This document shows positions 17,376 to 26,316 of a stretch of DNA of 64,000 nucleotides, one piece after another. Below the pieces are notes generated by a model. The model did no database searches and had not been told where the DNA came from. It saw only the letters and a list, made by a program, of their open reading frames with translations. Source of the stretch: Caballeronia glathei (GTDB lineage Bacteria > Pseudomonadota > Gammaproteobacteria > Burkholderiales > Burkholderiaceae). The position numbers were made by a program, and so were the translations under genes. The DNA is taken from assembly GCF_000698595.1 (NCBI RefSeq), contig NZ_JFHC01000029.1, positions 30,399-94,398 of the forward strand. Direction: 5' to 3'. The number at the start of each line of letters is the position of its first letter. Within the stretch, counting starts at the first letter, position 1.

Positions 17376-17740
17376 TCGATCGATGCGCACGAGCGCGTCG
17401 CTTCCGAGCCGCATTGGCCGGGAGCGGCGCGCAGCGCAGGGAGCGATGAAGCGTGCGTGACGCCTCCGCTTCGACATGCACGCATTACTTCGCATCCTTC
17501 CTTCAGACGATTGCGTGCCGACGGTCCATATCCCCGTTCACACAGCGCAAATCCTGGGCAAAGATGTCAAAGATAGAGGGGACGAAAGACGACACGCGGC
17601 GGCGATTACTCGCGCCGGAAGGAAGATTCAATATCTGAATCGGGCCTTAAAGACAGTGCGCGGGATGACTAGACTGCATTCAACGACGAAACGCAATTAC
17701 GCGGTAGTCGCATTGCAGACAGTTATCGAGGTCATTGATC
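17376..17740. other. Intergenic region without recognised gene
   Basis: About 365 bases between the cytochrome c gene and the DUF4148 gene. It must hold the promoter of the latter; a GTTATCGAGG sequence lies just before the start. No convincing ORF or RNA was seen. Confidence 0.4.
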
Positions 17741-18058
17741 ATGAAACGCACATTGCTTGTTTCCCTTCTTGTTTCCGTTCTCGCGGTTCCCGCGGTCTCT
17801 TTCGCGCAGTCACAGCAGCCCTTGACGCGTGCCCAGGTTCGCGCCGAACTCGTCGAGCTTCAGCAGGCCGGATACCGCGGCGACAACGACGCCACGTACC
17901 CCGCCGCAATCCAGGCTGCCGAGGAGCGCGTGGTTCAGGCACACGGACAGTCGCAGGCCGCCTCGTCGTATGGCACGGACGTGAGCGGTTCGGCTGCATC
18001 GGGCGGGCGCTCGCACGATGAGATTCCCGGACTGAAGCCGGTCTATTTCGGTCAGTAA
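17741..18058 (+). CDS. DUF4148 domain-containing exported protein
   Basis: 105 residues with a clear signal peptide (MKRTLLVSLLVSVLAVPAVSFAQ) and the DUF4148 motif LTRAQVRAELVELQQAGYRGDNDATYPAAIQAAEERV. The family is small, periplasmic and almost confined to Burkholderiales; its role is unknown. The ATG at 17741 is preferred over the in-frame TTG two codons upstream. It is a stand-alone gene with a hairpin 23 bases downstream. Confidence 0.9.
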   Translation: MKRTLLVSLLVSVLAVPAVSFAQSQQPLTRAQVRAELVELQQAGYRGDNDATYPAAIQAAEERVVQAHGQSQAASSYGTDVSGSAASGGRSHDEIPGLKPVYFGQ

Positions 18059-18081
18059 GCGGGTCTGACGCATGGGGGGGT

Positions 18082-18106
18082 AGCCCGGATGTGCTTTCTC
18101 CGGGCT
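18082..18106. terminator. Hairpin between convergent genes
   Basis: AGCCCGGA, a 9-base loop, TCCGGGCT: a perfect 8-base GC-rich stem downstream of the DUF4148 stop and facing the NRAMP gene end. It has no T-run, so it may be a weak or bidirectional terminator. Confidence 0.45.
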
Positions 18107-18251
18107 GCACGGACGTCCATTGCAGGTAGATGAGGGAGAAGTCCGGTGATCCGTATGAAGGAACGCGCGCGCTTCGGGCCCTGCATCGGTCGCATGGTGC
18201 CTGCCGCTTGCACGTGCCGCCGAGGGCGCGCAGGGACGGGGCTTTCGCGGT

Positions 18252-19556
18252 CTAGTTGAAGGCTTGCGCAATCAGGACGACATTGAGCGCACCGACCACC
18301 AGCGCGCCGGCTGCGGCGACGCAGAACGTGGTCTTGCCTATGACGAGTTCCCCCATCAACGCGCGACGCCGGGAGAAAATGAGCAGCGCCATCATCGGCA
18401 TGGGAAGTGTCATGCTGAGCACGACCTGACTGATGAGCATCGCATGCGTCACGTTGCACCCGGTGACGAGCACCCCGAACGACGGAATGATGGTGACCAG
18501 CCTGCGTACCCATGCCGGAATGCTCCGGTGCACGAACCCCTCCATGATCATCTGCCCCGCCATGGTCCCGACCACCGAACTCGACAGGCCGGAAGCCAGC
18601 AAGCCGGTCAGGAAGATGGCCGCGGCGCCCGCCCCGAGCGCGGGAATCAGCGCGTGATAGGCAACGGCGAGATCGGCGATATCGGGCGAGGTTGCATGGA
18701 ACGCCGATGCGGCCATGATGACCATGGCCATGTTGACGCATCCTGCCGCGCCGAGTGCGAGGATGACCTCACGGTTGGAATATCTCAGGTGCGTCAGCAT
18801 CTCCGCGCGGTTGCGTGCCGGCGCCCGTTTCTGCGTGAGTCCCGAATGCAGGTAGAGCGTATGCGGCATGATCGTCGCGCCGACAATGCCGATGGCGAGA
18901 ACCAGAGCGGAATGGTCCTGCACACGCGGTAACAGCGCCGACGCAGCGACATCGCCCCAGTTGACGGGCGCAATCCACAGCTCGCAGACATAGCAGACGC
19001 CGATCAGCGCCACCATGGCTCCGATCACCAGTTCGAGCGGGCGGTAGCCCCGCTTGTCGAGGGCGAGAAAGGCGAACGTGACGACGGCGGTCTCGAACAT
19101 GCCTGCGAGGAGCGACTGGTGCAGCACGAGTGACAGCGCAAGCGCACCGCCGAGAAACTCGGCGAGATCGGTGGCCATCGCCGCCAGTTCCGACCCGAGC
19201 CACATGATCAGCACGACCGGACGCGGGAAGTGGTCGCGGCACAATTCGGCGAGATTGCAGCCGGTCGCGATTCCTATTCTCGCCGACAGGGCCTGGAACA
19301 GCATCGCGAGCACGCTCGACAGAATCACCACCCACAGAAGACCGTAGCCATACTGGGCTCCCGCCTGGATGTTGGTCGCATAGTTGCCCGGGTCCATGTA
19401 ACCGACCGACGCGATCACCGCCGGCCCGACGAACGGAAGGAATGCCCGCAGGCCGCGAGCACGTCCTTCGAGCGCCGTCCGCACGGCAGTCTCGCTCCGC
19501 TGAGCGAGACTGTTGCGGATCGCGATGCCTTCCTGTTTGCTCGAAACAACCTGCAT
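18252..19556 (-). CDS. mntH: NRAMP-family divalent metal (Mn2+/Fe2+) transporter
   Basis: 434 residues from the ATG at 19556, which has GGAG 9 bases upstream; an in-frame ATG at 19571 is also possible. Eleven hydrophobic segments are visible. The metal-site motifs are present: DPGNYAT in TM1 (Asp55, Asn58) and GATIMPHTLYLHSG in TM6. It imports Mn2+ or Fe2+ with protons. It lies 80 bases downstream of a bicupin that resembles Mn-dependent oxalate decarboxylase, on the same strand, so co-expression of metal uptake and a metal enzyme is likely. Confidence 0.9.
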   Translation of the reverse strand: MQVVSSKQEGIAIRNSLAQRSETAVRTALEGRARGLRAFLPFVGPAVIASVGYMDPGNYATNIQAGAQYGYGLLWVVILSSVLAMLFQALSARIGIATGCNLAELCRDHFPRPVVLIMWLGSELAAMATDLAEFLGGALALSLVLHQSLLAGMFETAVVTFAFLALDKRGYRPLELVIGAMVALIGVCYVCELWIAPVNWGDVAASALLPRVQDHSALVLAIGIVGATIMPHTLYLHSGLTQKRAPARNRAEMLTHLRYSNREVILALGAAGCVNMAMVIMAASAFHATSPDIADLAVAYHALIPALGAGAAAIFLTGLLASGLSSSVVGTMAGQMIMEGFVHRSIPAWVRRLVTIIPSFGVLVTGCNVTHAMLISQVVLSMTLPMPMMALLIFSRRRALMGELVIGKTTFCVAAAGALVVGALNVVLIAQAFN

Positions 19557-19636
19557 GAAACGGCGCTCCATAGTGCCAGCGTTGAACACGCAAAAGGTTT
19601 TGACCGCATGTCGACGATGCCCGGTCGGCAACACCT

Positions 19637-20893
19637 CTACTCAGGCATCACGTCCGGACGATCGCTTGGAAACTGCGCGAGCACATCGGGGCTGATGTTG
19701 AGCGTTTGAACGACCATGTCGGAGGGCGTGTGCGTGAGCCAGTCCGAGAGCGAGACCTCGGAGAACCGGTCCGCCTTGAAAATCTCGAGGAACTGCAGAT
19801 CGGTGTCGCCGACGTTCTTCACGTAGTGGCCCAGGCTCTTCGGCACATACCCGATGTCGCCCGCGCGGAAGTCGCCGGTCATTGCCTTGGGGCCGGTATC
19901 GAACACCGTCATTTGCGCCTTTCCCTTGACGTAGTACTGCCACTCGTCGGCATTCGGATGCCAGTGCAGTTCGCGCATGCCGCCCGGCTTGACGGTGACC
20001 AGCGCTGCGGCCACGGTTGCCGATATCTTGAAGTTGCGGCTGTCGGCGATCTGAACGTGGCCGCCGCGTGTCTTTCGAACGGGCGCGGAGTCGCCCAGCG
20101 AGAAGGTGAAGGGGAGCGCCGGCGGGCCCTTTTTCGAAGCCGCCGCGCGTTGCGCCTGGGCGAGCGGACCCGGCTCCTTGCCCTGGAAGATCCAGAGATT
20201 TTCGAGCGGAATGTTCTTGAACGCGTCGGCGGATACGCCGAAGTTGGCGGCCAGTACGTCGGGCGGTGTGTGAGCGATCCAGTCGGTGAGCAGCAGCGTG
20301 TTGAATTCGGACGCCATGCCGTTATCGAACGCGAGCAGGAATTCAGCCCCGCTTGCGCCGACACCCTGCAACGAGTGCGGCAACCCGGGCGGGAAGTACC
20401 AGAGATCGCCAGCCTTCACATCCTGAACCGAAGACCGGCCTTCTTCGTCGAGCACGGTAACGCGGCATTTGCCGTCGAGCATGATTGCCCACTCGGCTTG
20501 CTGGTGCCAGTGCATTTCGCGGATGCCGCCTGCCGAAAGCCGCATGTTCACGCCGGAAATATCCTTCGATATCGCGAAGTCCGCCTGAGTGACTTCCCGC
20601 GCCCAGCCGCCATTCTGGATGCGCTTGTGCGCATTGTTGAACGACGCCCAGAAAAGCGGCAGGCCGTTGACGTCGGTGGGCGGCGGATTCTGGAACGTCG
20701 GGAACTGATTTGCCAGTGCGGGATTCTGGGGGCCGGGATCGGTGAGCCCCTGGCGATTCAGGGCGTTGACTGCGCCTTCTGGCGGCCGGTCCGGGTTGCC
20801 GAACGATGCAGCTCTTGCTGTGACTGCCACGCCGGCCGCCATGGCCGTAGCGGCCGCGCCGACCAACACTTTGCGTCTAGTCAGATCCGTCAT
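19637..20893 (-). CDS. oxdC: Tat-exported bicupin oxalate decarboxylase
   Basis: 418 residues with a Tat signal (TRRKVLVGAAATAMAAG, Arg6-Arg7). Both cupin domains keep full metal sites: His128, His130, Glu134 and His173 in the first; His310, His312, Glu317 and His356 in the second. The order and blocks (GGWAREVT, NMRLSAGGIREMHWH, GDLWYFPPGLPHS) follow Bacillus OxdC. The active-site lid is SEFNT (195-199) where OxdC has SENST, and the key Glu196 is kept. OxdC converts oxalate to formate and CO2 with Mn and O2. Export would place this activity in the periplasm. The Mn-type transporter gene follows. Confidence 0.88.
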   Translation of the reverse strand: MTDLTRRKVLVGAAATAMAAGVAVTARAASFGNPDRPPEGAVNALNRQGLTDPGPQNPALANQFPTFQNPPPTDVNGLPLFWASFNNAHKRIQNGGWAREVTQADFAISKDISGVNMRLSAGGIREMHWHQQAEWAIMLDGKCRVTVLDEEGRSSVQDVKAGDLWYFPPGLPHSLQGVGASGAEFLLAFDNGMASEFNTLLLTDWIAHTPPDVLAANFGVSADAFKNIPLENLWIFQGKEPGPLAQAQRAAASKKGPPALPFTFSLGDSAPVRKTRGGHVQIADSRNFKISATVAAALVTVKPGGMRELHWHPNADEWQYYVKGKAQMTVFDTGPKAMTGDFRAGDIGYVPKSLGHYVKNVGDTDLQFLEIFKADRFSEVSLSDWLTHTPSDMVVQTLNISPDVLAQFPSDRPDVMPE

Positions 20894-21167
20894 GCTGTTT
20901 CCTTGAGTTTGGTTGGTGATCGAACCGCAGAACTCGCATGGCGACTACCCGACGACATCCATTTGTAGCAAGGCTCTCACTTGCGTGTCCGCATGGCGAA
21001 ACAATATCCGGGCGGGGTAGCGGCCGCCATCAGATCAAGTGGTGCACGGCGTTACCCTTAAAGGTCGCCAACCTATACATGGATTTAGGGCGCGCGAAGC
21101 CGGCGCGCGCCGGGATGCGCGGATTATCCGGACTCGTGCACCCATGCGCGGCGCAGCATCGGCCGCT

Positions 21168-22433
21168 TCAGCTCGCAGCGTCGGTGTTCACCCAGCGATT
21201 CAACCCGGCGCAAACGAGCAGCAGGCACGCCGTCACGAAGAACACCGCGCGCAAGCTGACATGCGCGCCGATTTGCCCGCCGATCAACGGACCGATGACC
21301 TGCCCGCTGAACTGAGCCGACTGAAGATAGCCCAGGGTCTTGCCGGAATTGTGATCGGAGACGGCGTGCCGGACCTCCTTGGCAATCGATGGAAGCAGTC
21401 CCGCGAGGGTCATGCCCATCAGGCCACGAAGAATGGCGAGGTGCCACCATTCGGTGACGAACGCCTGCGGCACCAGCATCACGCCGGTCGCGACCAGGCA
21501 GCCGATGATCACTTTCGGGGTTCCGATGCGATCGGCGAGCGCGCCGAGACGAGGGGCGGTCAGCATGCTGCCGAACGCCGATGCCGCCATCACGATGCCC
21601 GCCATGCGCGCGACGTGGTCGTCCGGCACGCCGAGCTGGCCGATATAGACGGTGATGATCGGCTCGATCGACATGTTCGCGAGCAGCACCATCATGGCCG
21701 TCAGCAGCAATACGAGGATCACGGCACGATTCATCGTGGAAGGCGATGCCGCGCCGGCGTCGCTGCCTTTCTTCACGTCGGTGGTGCGATCGAAGTCCTC
21801 GCGCACGACCAGTATGGTCAGCAGCGCCGCCACCGCGATGATCGCTCCGCCCACGAAGAATGTGCCGCGGATGCCGACCCATGTCGGCAGGAAACCGCCC
21901 ACAAGCGGTCCCACGAGATTGCCGGCGAGGGCGCCTGTCGACAGCACGCCGAGCGCCCAGCCCGAGCGCTCGCGCGGCACCTGCGTCCCGACCATCACGA
22001 TCGACGCGGACGCGTAACCGCCGATCAATCCCGCGAGCAGCCGCAGCGCCACGAGTTCGGTCAGGTTGTGCGCGAGCCCGATCAGCGACATCACGACGGC
22101 CATGCCGACCGCGGCGCGGACCAGCATGGGCTTGCGTCCGTACCGGTCGGCAAGGCGCCCCCACAAAGGCGCGGTAATCGCGGTGCCGAAGAACGTGGCA
22201 CCGAATGCAACGCCGGACCACTGCACGACCGCCGAAGGCGTGCTCACGCCCAGTTGCTGCACGTACAGCGGCAGGAACGGCAGCAGCATGCTGAGACTCA
22301 GCAGCGTCGAAAACGAGCCGATTACGCAGACGAAAAGATTGCGCCGCCAGTACGGTGCATTGCGCTCCGTATAGCTGAGCATCGGAGCGTGGCCGGCCGG
22401 CGGCATGAGCGAACTGGCTGCTTGCTGATTCAT
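21168..22433 (-). CDS. MFS transporter (drug-efflux/TetA-like)
   Basis: 421 residues with 12 predicted membrane segments. The motif-A loop GRLADRYGRKPML between TM2 and TM3 and the GxLxGPxxGG-like block GNLVGPLVGG in TM5 mark a 12-TM proton-driven exporter. The start at 22433 follows AGAGG. It is divergent from the LysR gene at 22583, sharing a 149-base promoter region that contains a palindrome. LysR control is therefore likely. The substrate is unknown. Confidence 0.85.
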   Translation of the reverse strand: MNQQAASSLMPPAGHAPMLSYTERNAPYWRRNLFVCVIGSFSTLLSLSMLLPFLPLYVQQLGVSTPSAVVQWSGVAFGATFFGTAITAPLWGRLADRYGRKPMLVRAAVGMAVVMSLIGLAHNLTELVALRLLAGLIGGYASASIVMVGTQVPRERSGWALGVLSTGALAGNLVGPLVGGFLPTWVGIRGTFFVGGAIIAVAALLTILVVREDFDRTTDVKKGSDAGAASPSTMNRAVILVLLLTAMMVLLANMSIEPIITVYIGQLGVPDDHVARMAGIVMAASAFGSMLTAPRLGALADRIGTPKVIIGCLVATGVMLVPQAFVTEWWHLAILRGLMGMTLAGLLPSIAKEVRHAVSDHNSGKTLGYLQSAQFSGQVIGPLIGGQIGAHVSLRAVFFVTACLLLVCAGLNRWVNTDAAS

Positions 22434-22533
22434 GTGAACCTCTACCGTTCGATTGGGCGGTGGGCGAATGGCCCCGAGCATTTACGCCGCTCCGGGCTGC
22501 CACCGCGAAAAGCAATGGATGATTTGCATAATA

Positions 22534-22546
22534 TCTCAATTTGAGA
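22534..22546. promoter_or_regulatory. Palindrome in the MFS/LysR divergent promoter region
   Basis: TCTCAA-T-TTGAGA, 6-base perfect arms, in an AT-rich stretch flanked by TTGCAT and ATGCAT. It lies about 37 bases upstream of the LysR start and 100 bases upstream of the MFS start, a plausible LysR binding region. Inferred from position. Confidence 0.5.
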
Positions 22547-22582
22547 ATAGAATGCATATAACGTTCTTTAAGGGAGATTGTC

Positions 22583-23509
22583 GTGGATCATACGACGCTC
22601 GACATTTTTCGTGTCGTGGCCGCGGAGCTGAGCGTGACGCGGGCCGCGAAGCGGCTTGGCCGCGTGCAGTCGAACGTGACCACGCGAATCCAGCAACTCG
22701 AGGAAGAACTGGGGGTGGCGCTGTTTCGGCGCGATGGCAACCGCCTGACGCTGAGCGCCGAAGGGGAACGCTTTCTCGGCTACGCGAGCCGCATGCTTGC
22801 GCTCGCCGACGAAGCGCGACAGGTGCTCAAGCCCGGCGAACCCTCGGGCACGCTCAGGATCGGCAGCATGGAGAGCACCGCTGCGGCTCGTTTGCCGGGA
22901 CCGCTTGCGGCACTTCACGTCGAGTACCCCGAGGTTCAACTCAGGATTTCGACGGCGCCTTCACGACAGTTGCTGGAACAGGTTCGCAGCGGACAGATCG
23001 ATTGCGCGTTCGCGGCGCTGCCGCCGTGCGGCGACATGGCGTCGGCGGCGGATCTGGAGGCAGCAGGTCTTCACGGCGAACCGGCATTTCGCGAGGAGAT
23101 CCTGCTCGTGCTGCCGCCCGGGCATGCCGATGTGCGACGTGGCGCCGATGTTGCCGTGCGTTCGCTTGCTGCGTTCGAACAGGGCTGCAGTTACCGTGTG
23201 CTTGCCGAAGAATGGTTCGGGCGGGATGCGCCGCCGCTCGACATTCAGGAGGTCGGCTCGTACCACAGCATGCTCGCATGCGTGGCGGCGGGCGGGTGCG
23301 TGTCCCTCGTGCCGCGAAGCGTGCTCGACCTGCTGCGCGAGCCGCCGGCGTTGCGCACCCATGTGGTAGCCACCGTGGATACGTGGCTCGTGCATCGCAG
23401 CGGATACCAGACGGCAGCGTTCGATGCGCTGAAAAAAGCGCTCGCGCCATTCATGTCGAAGGTGTCGAAGATGCCGAAGCAGCACGCGACGAAGGGAAGA
23501 TTGAAATGA
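22583..23509 (+). CDS. LysR family transcriptional regulator
   Basis: 308 residues from a GTG start with AGGGAG upstream. The N-terminal winged helix (about 1-62; AKRLGRVQSNVTTRIQQLEE) is followed by a substrate-binding domain with GTLRIGSMESTAAARLP. It belongs to the same subgroup as the regulators at 34317, 44448 and 61375, all of which share VQSNVT in the recognition helix and a GS/LxxMxAxxL block at the effector-domain entry. It probably controls the divergent MFS gene. Confidence 0.9.
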   Translation: MDHTTLDIFRVVAAELSVTRAAKRLGRVQSNVTTRIQQLEEELGVALFRRDGNRLTLSAEGERFLGYASRMLALADEARQVLKPGEPSGTLRIGSMESTAAARLPGPLAALHVEYPEVQLRISTAPSRQLLEQVRSGQIDCAFAALPPCGDMASAADLEAAGLHGEPAFREEILLVLPPGHADVRRGADVAVRSLAAFEQGCSYRVLAEEWFGRDAPPLDIQEVGSYHSMLACVAAGGCVSLVPRSVLDLLREPPALRTHVVATVDTWLVHRSGYQTAAFDALKKALAPFMSKVSKMPKQHATKGRLK

Positions 23510-23663
23510 ACGCGTTGCCGCAGGTTTCACCGGCGGCCGGACCGGGTGGGGTGGTGCTGCTTCGCATAGGTTTGAAACGGTTCGGGGCAGTCTCGCGAGG
23601 GGATACGACGGCCGTGTTAAAGCATTGAGGCGGCCGCCGGGATGGCGCCACTTCAAGGCGCGT

Positions 23664-24632
23664 TCACTGCTGCCAACGGGCCGTTGGCGGCACCTCGTCT
23701 CTCTGCAGCGCCCGGGCGGCGTCGGCAAGCTCGTGCTCCGCCTGCGCGTCGAAGTCTCCGATGAACACCAGCACGGGAGACTCGTCGGCCAGCGCCTGCT
23801 CGTCCTCGATCCGTGACAACGCCACGCGCCCTCCGACCGCATGGCAACTGTAGAGACCGCTGTCGTGGTCCAGCCGGACGATCCCCTTGGCGCGCAGCAC
23901 GGTACCGGGCAAGGATTTGAGGAACGCCTTCAGTGCCGCCTTGCGCACGGGGCCGTCAAGCCGTACACAGACACTACGAAGGTTTAGCCGCCTCGGTATC
24001 TGCCAGGGCTTCAGCCGCAGTTCGTCACCGCGCGCAGGTGCGGCAACCGTTCCGAAGACGAGTTCCGGCGCGACGACGCCGTGGTCGGCGGCCACGATGA
24101 GCCGCGTGCGCGCGAGCGACGCGAGCTTGGCGAAGATCGGCGCATGCGCGGCCTCGGGCAGCAAATCGAGTTTGGTGACCGCCAAAACCGTGGCCGCCGC
24201 AATCTGCTCGCGGGCCATGTCGCCGACTAGCGGATGCGCAAGCGTCGCGTCGAGCCCGCAGGCGTCGACCATCACGACGATTCCCTGCAGGCGAAAGTCC
24301 CGGCCGACCAAGCCGATCTGCGCGATGCGGCCCGGATCTGAAACGCCGCTTGCCTCGATCAGCAGCACGTCCGGCCGGGGCGACCTCGCGGCGACGCGCG
24401 TGAGTGCCTCCACCAGCGCACCGCCGATCGAGCAGCAGATGCAGCCGTTCTGGAGTTCGATCAGGTCGTCGCTCTGCGCGCGCACGAGCCGCGCGTCGAT
24501 ATTGACCTCGCCGAAATCGTTGACCATCACGGCCACGCGCCGGCCGTGCGGCTGGGTCAGCAGCGCATTCAGCACGGTCGTCTTGCCGGCGCCGAGATAG
24601 CCACCGAGGACGATCAGTTCGACCGGCGTCAT
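23664..24632 (-). CDS. CobW/COG0523-family metal-chaperone GTPase
   Basis: 322 residues. Walker A GGYLGAGKT lies at 10-18, and the family's metal-binding motif CICC is at 64-67, in ELQNGCICCSIGG. GTPase motifs EASGVSDPG and AVTKLDLL and a C-terminal CobW_C domain follow. These GTPases deliver Zn, Co, Fe or Mn to client proteins. The start overlaps the stop of the upstream amidohydrolase gene by four bases (24629-24632), so the metal-dependent amidohydrolase is a good candidate client. Confidence 0.9.
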   Translation of the reverse strand: MTPVELIVLGGYLGAGKTTVLNALLTQPHGRRVAVMVNDFGEVNIDARLVRAQSDDLIELQNGCICCSIGGALVEALTRVAARSPRPDVLLIEASGVSDPGRIAQIGLVGRDFRLQGIVVMVDACGLDATLAHPLVGDMAREQIAAATVLAVTKLDLLPEAAHAPIFAKLASLARTRLIVAADHGVVAPELVFGTVAAPARGDELRLKPWQIPRRLNLRSVCVRLDGPVRKAALKAFLKSLPGTVLRAKGIVRLDHDSGLYSCHAVGGRVALSRIEDEQALADESPVLVFIGDFDAQAEHELADAARALQRDEVPPTARWQQ

Positions 24633-26287
24633 TCGGGTGCCCGGAACGCCCGCCCGCCGAGCACGGTGCCCCAGATCCGCATGTCCTTCAGCCGTTCCGG
24701 CGCGCATTCCGACGGATCGTCCTCCAGCACGGCGAAATCGGCGAACTTGCCCGCTTCGATGCTGCCGACGACGTCGTCCATCTTCAGCGTGTAGGCGGCA
24801 CCGAGTGTGATGGCGCGCAGCGCGTCGTCTACGGGGATGCATTCCTCCGCACCCAGCAGCCGTCCCGAAGCCGTCCGGCGCTGCACCGCGCACCAGGCCG
24901 TGAAGAGCGGGCTCAGTTGCGTGATGGGCGCGTCGGAATGAAACGCGAACGGAATGCCGAGCCGCAATGCCGAGCCGGCCGCGTCCATCCGGTTGGCCCG
25001 GTCGGGTCCCATTGTCTGCGTGTAGTGCGCGTCGCCCCAATAGTAGATGTGGTTCGAAAAGAAGTTCACGCAAAGGCCGAGCGTCCGGATGCGCCGCAGT
25101 TGCGCCGCGTCGGCCATCTGGCAGTGTTGCAGCGTATGCCGGTGGTCAGGGCGCGGCGAATCGGCCAGCAGTTTCTCCAGCGCGTCGAGTGCGACCCCGG
25201 TCGCCTCGTCGCCGTTCGTGTGGATGTGCAGTTGCAGTCCGGCTTCGTGAAATGGCGCCAGCAGGCCGGCGAGTTGATCCGGAGCGATCAGCCAGAGGCC
25301 GTTCGGCTGCCCGCCGAAATAGCCGGGCCACTTCACACGTGCCGTGAATCCCTGAATGGAACCGTCGACGATGAACTTCACCGGTCCGAAGCGCAGCTTG
25401 TCCGAGTTGGCCGACATCGCGGCGCGGAGCGCTTCCGGTCCGCACGACGGACTGCGTTGCGGCGCCAGCGCCGGCACGATGCGAACCGGGTAGTCGGGGT
25501 CCGCGGTGACAGTGCGAAGCGTCTCGTTGCCGAGCTGCGAGAGGTCGTTGACGAGGTCCGTGGCCGTCGTCACCCCCGCCAGTTGCGCGACGCGCCCGAA
25601 GCTCCAGATCGCTCGCGGGTTCTCGCTCGCTGCAATCGACAATTTCCCGCCGATGACCTGATACACGGGGAACATCGCCGCGAACTCCTGCAACTCGCCC
25701 GTCGGGCGGCCGTGTTCGTCCAGCACGATTCCGTCGATATCCGTATCTTCGTCGATGCCAGCCAGTCTCAACATCGCGCCGTTCACGTTCATCAGGTGCA
25801 CGCTCGCATGGAGCACGGCGATCGGCCGCTTCGCCGACACCGAATCCAGCTCGTGCACGGTCAGCCGTTGCGTGCCGAACAGGATCGGGTCGAAGCCCCA
25901 GGCCAGCAAGGGCGCCCGGTCGTCATCGATGCGCCGCTCGGCCTCGCGCAGCCGGTCGAGCACGTCCGCGAGCGACGTCAGCCCGCGCCACAGCTTTCCG
26001 TCGGGGCCGCGCCGGTCGTAATAACCGACGTAGACCGCGTCCCACATGGCGCCTTCCATCAGGTGGCAGTGGCCTTCGACGAGGCCGGGCATCAGCACCT
26101 TGTCGCGAAAGGTCTCGTCGATCGCGCAGCCGCCCCAGGTCTGAACGTCCTCGGCGTTGCCGACGGCCAGGATGCGGCCGTCGCGCACCGCAACGTGCGT
26201 GGCGCGCGGCTGGGCCGGGTTCATCGTCAGGATGCGGCGAGCAACGAAGACGGTGGTCGTGGCGTGGGCAGGTTGTGCGGGTGACAT
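24629..26287 (-). CDS. Amidohydrolase, YtcJ-like metal-dependent hydrolase
   Basis: 552 residues from the ATG at 26287, which follows AGGAGA. N-terminal composite beta sheet, then the metal motif GLVEGHCHLMEG, with LHIHTNGDEA and HTLQHCQ later and the C-terminal sheet GKFADFAVLEDDP. This matches YtcJ/NfdA-type amidohydrolases, which cleave N-formyl or amide bonds with a bound metal. Its stop overlaps the CobW GTPase start. An SSF symporter lies 29 bases upstream on the same strand, suggesting an import, hydrolysis and metallation operon. Confidence 0.88.
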   Translation of the reverse strand: MSPAQPAHATTTVFVARRILTMNPAQPRATHVAVRDGRILAVGNAEDVQTWGGCAIDETFRDKVLMPGLVEGHCHLMEGAMWDAVYVGYYDRRGPDGKLWRGLTSLADVLDRLREAERRIDDDRAPLLAWGFDPILFGTQRLTVHELDSVSAKRPIAVLHASVHLMNVNGAMLRLAGIDEDTDIDGIVLDEHGRPTGELQEFAAMFPVYQVIGGKLSIAASENPRAIWSFGRVAQLAGVTTATDLVNDLSQLGNETLRTVTADPDYPVRIVPALAPQRSPSCGPEALRAAMSANSDKLRFGPVKFIVDGSIQGFTARVKWPGYFGGQPNGLWLIAPDQLAGLLAPFHEAGLQLHIHTNGDEATGVALDALEKLLADSPRPDHRHTLQHCQMADAAQLRRIRTLGLCVNFFSNHIYYWGDAHYTQTMGPDRANRMDAAGSALRLGIPFAFHSDAPITQLSPLFTAWCAVQRRTASGRLLGAEECIPVDDALRAITLGAAYTLKMDDVVGSIEAGKFADFAVLEDDPSECAPERLKDMRIWGTVLGGRAFRAPE

Positions 26288-26316
26288 GGTTCTCCTGTTG
26301 ATGACAGCTGCTGGAT

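Noticed and set aside
16158..17495. 445-codon minus-strand frame opposite the triheme cytochrome c gene
   Set aside because: No domain motif; the plus strand has a signal peptide and three CxxCH sites.
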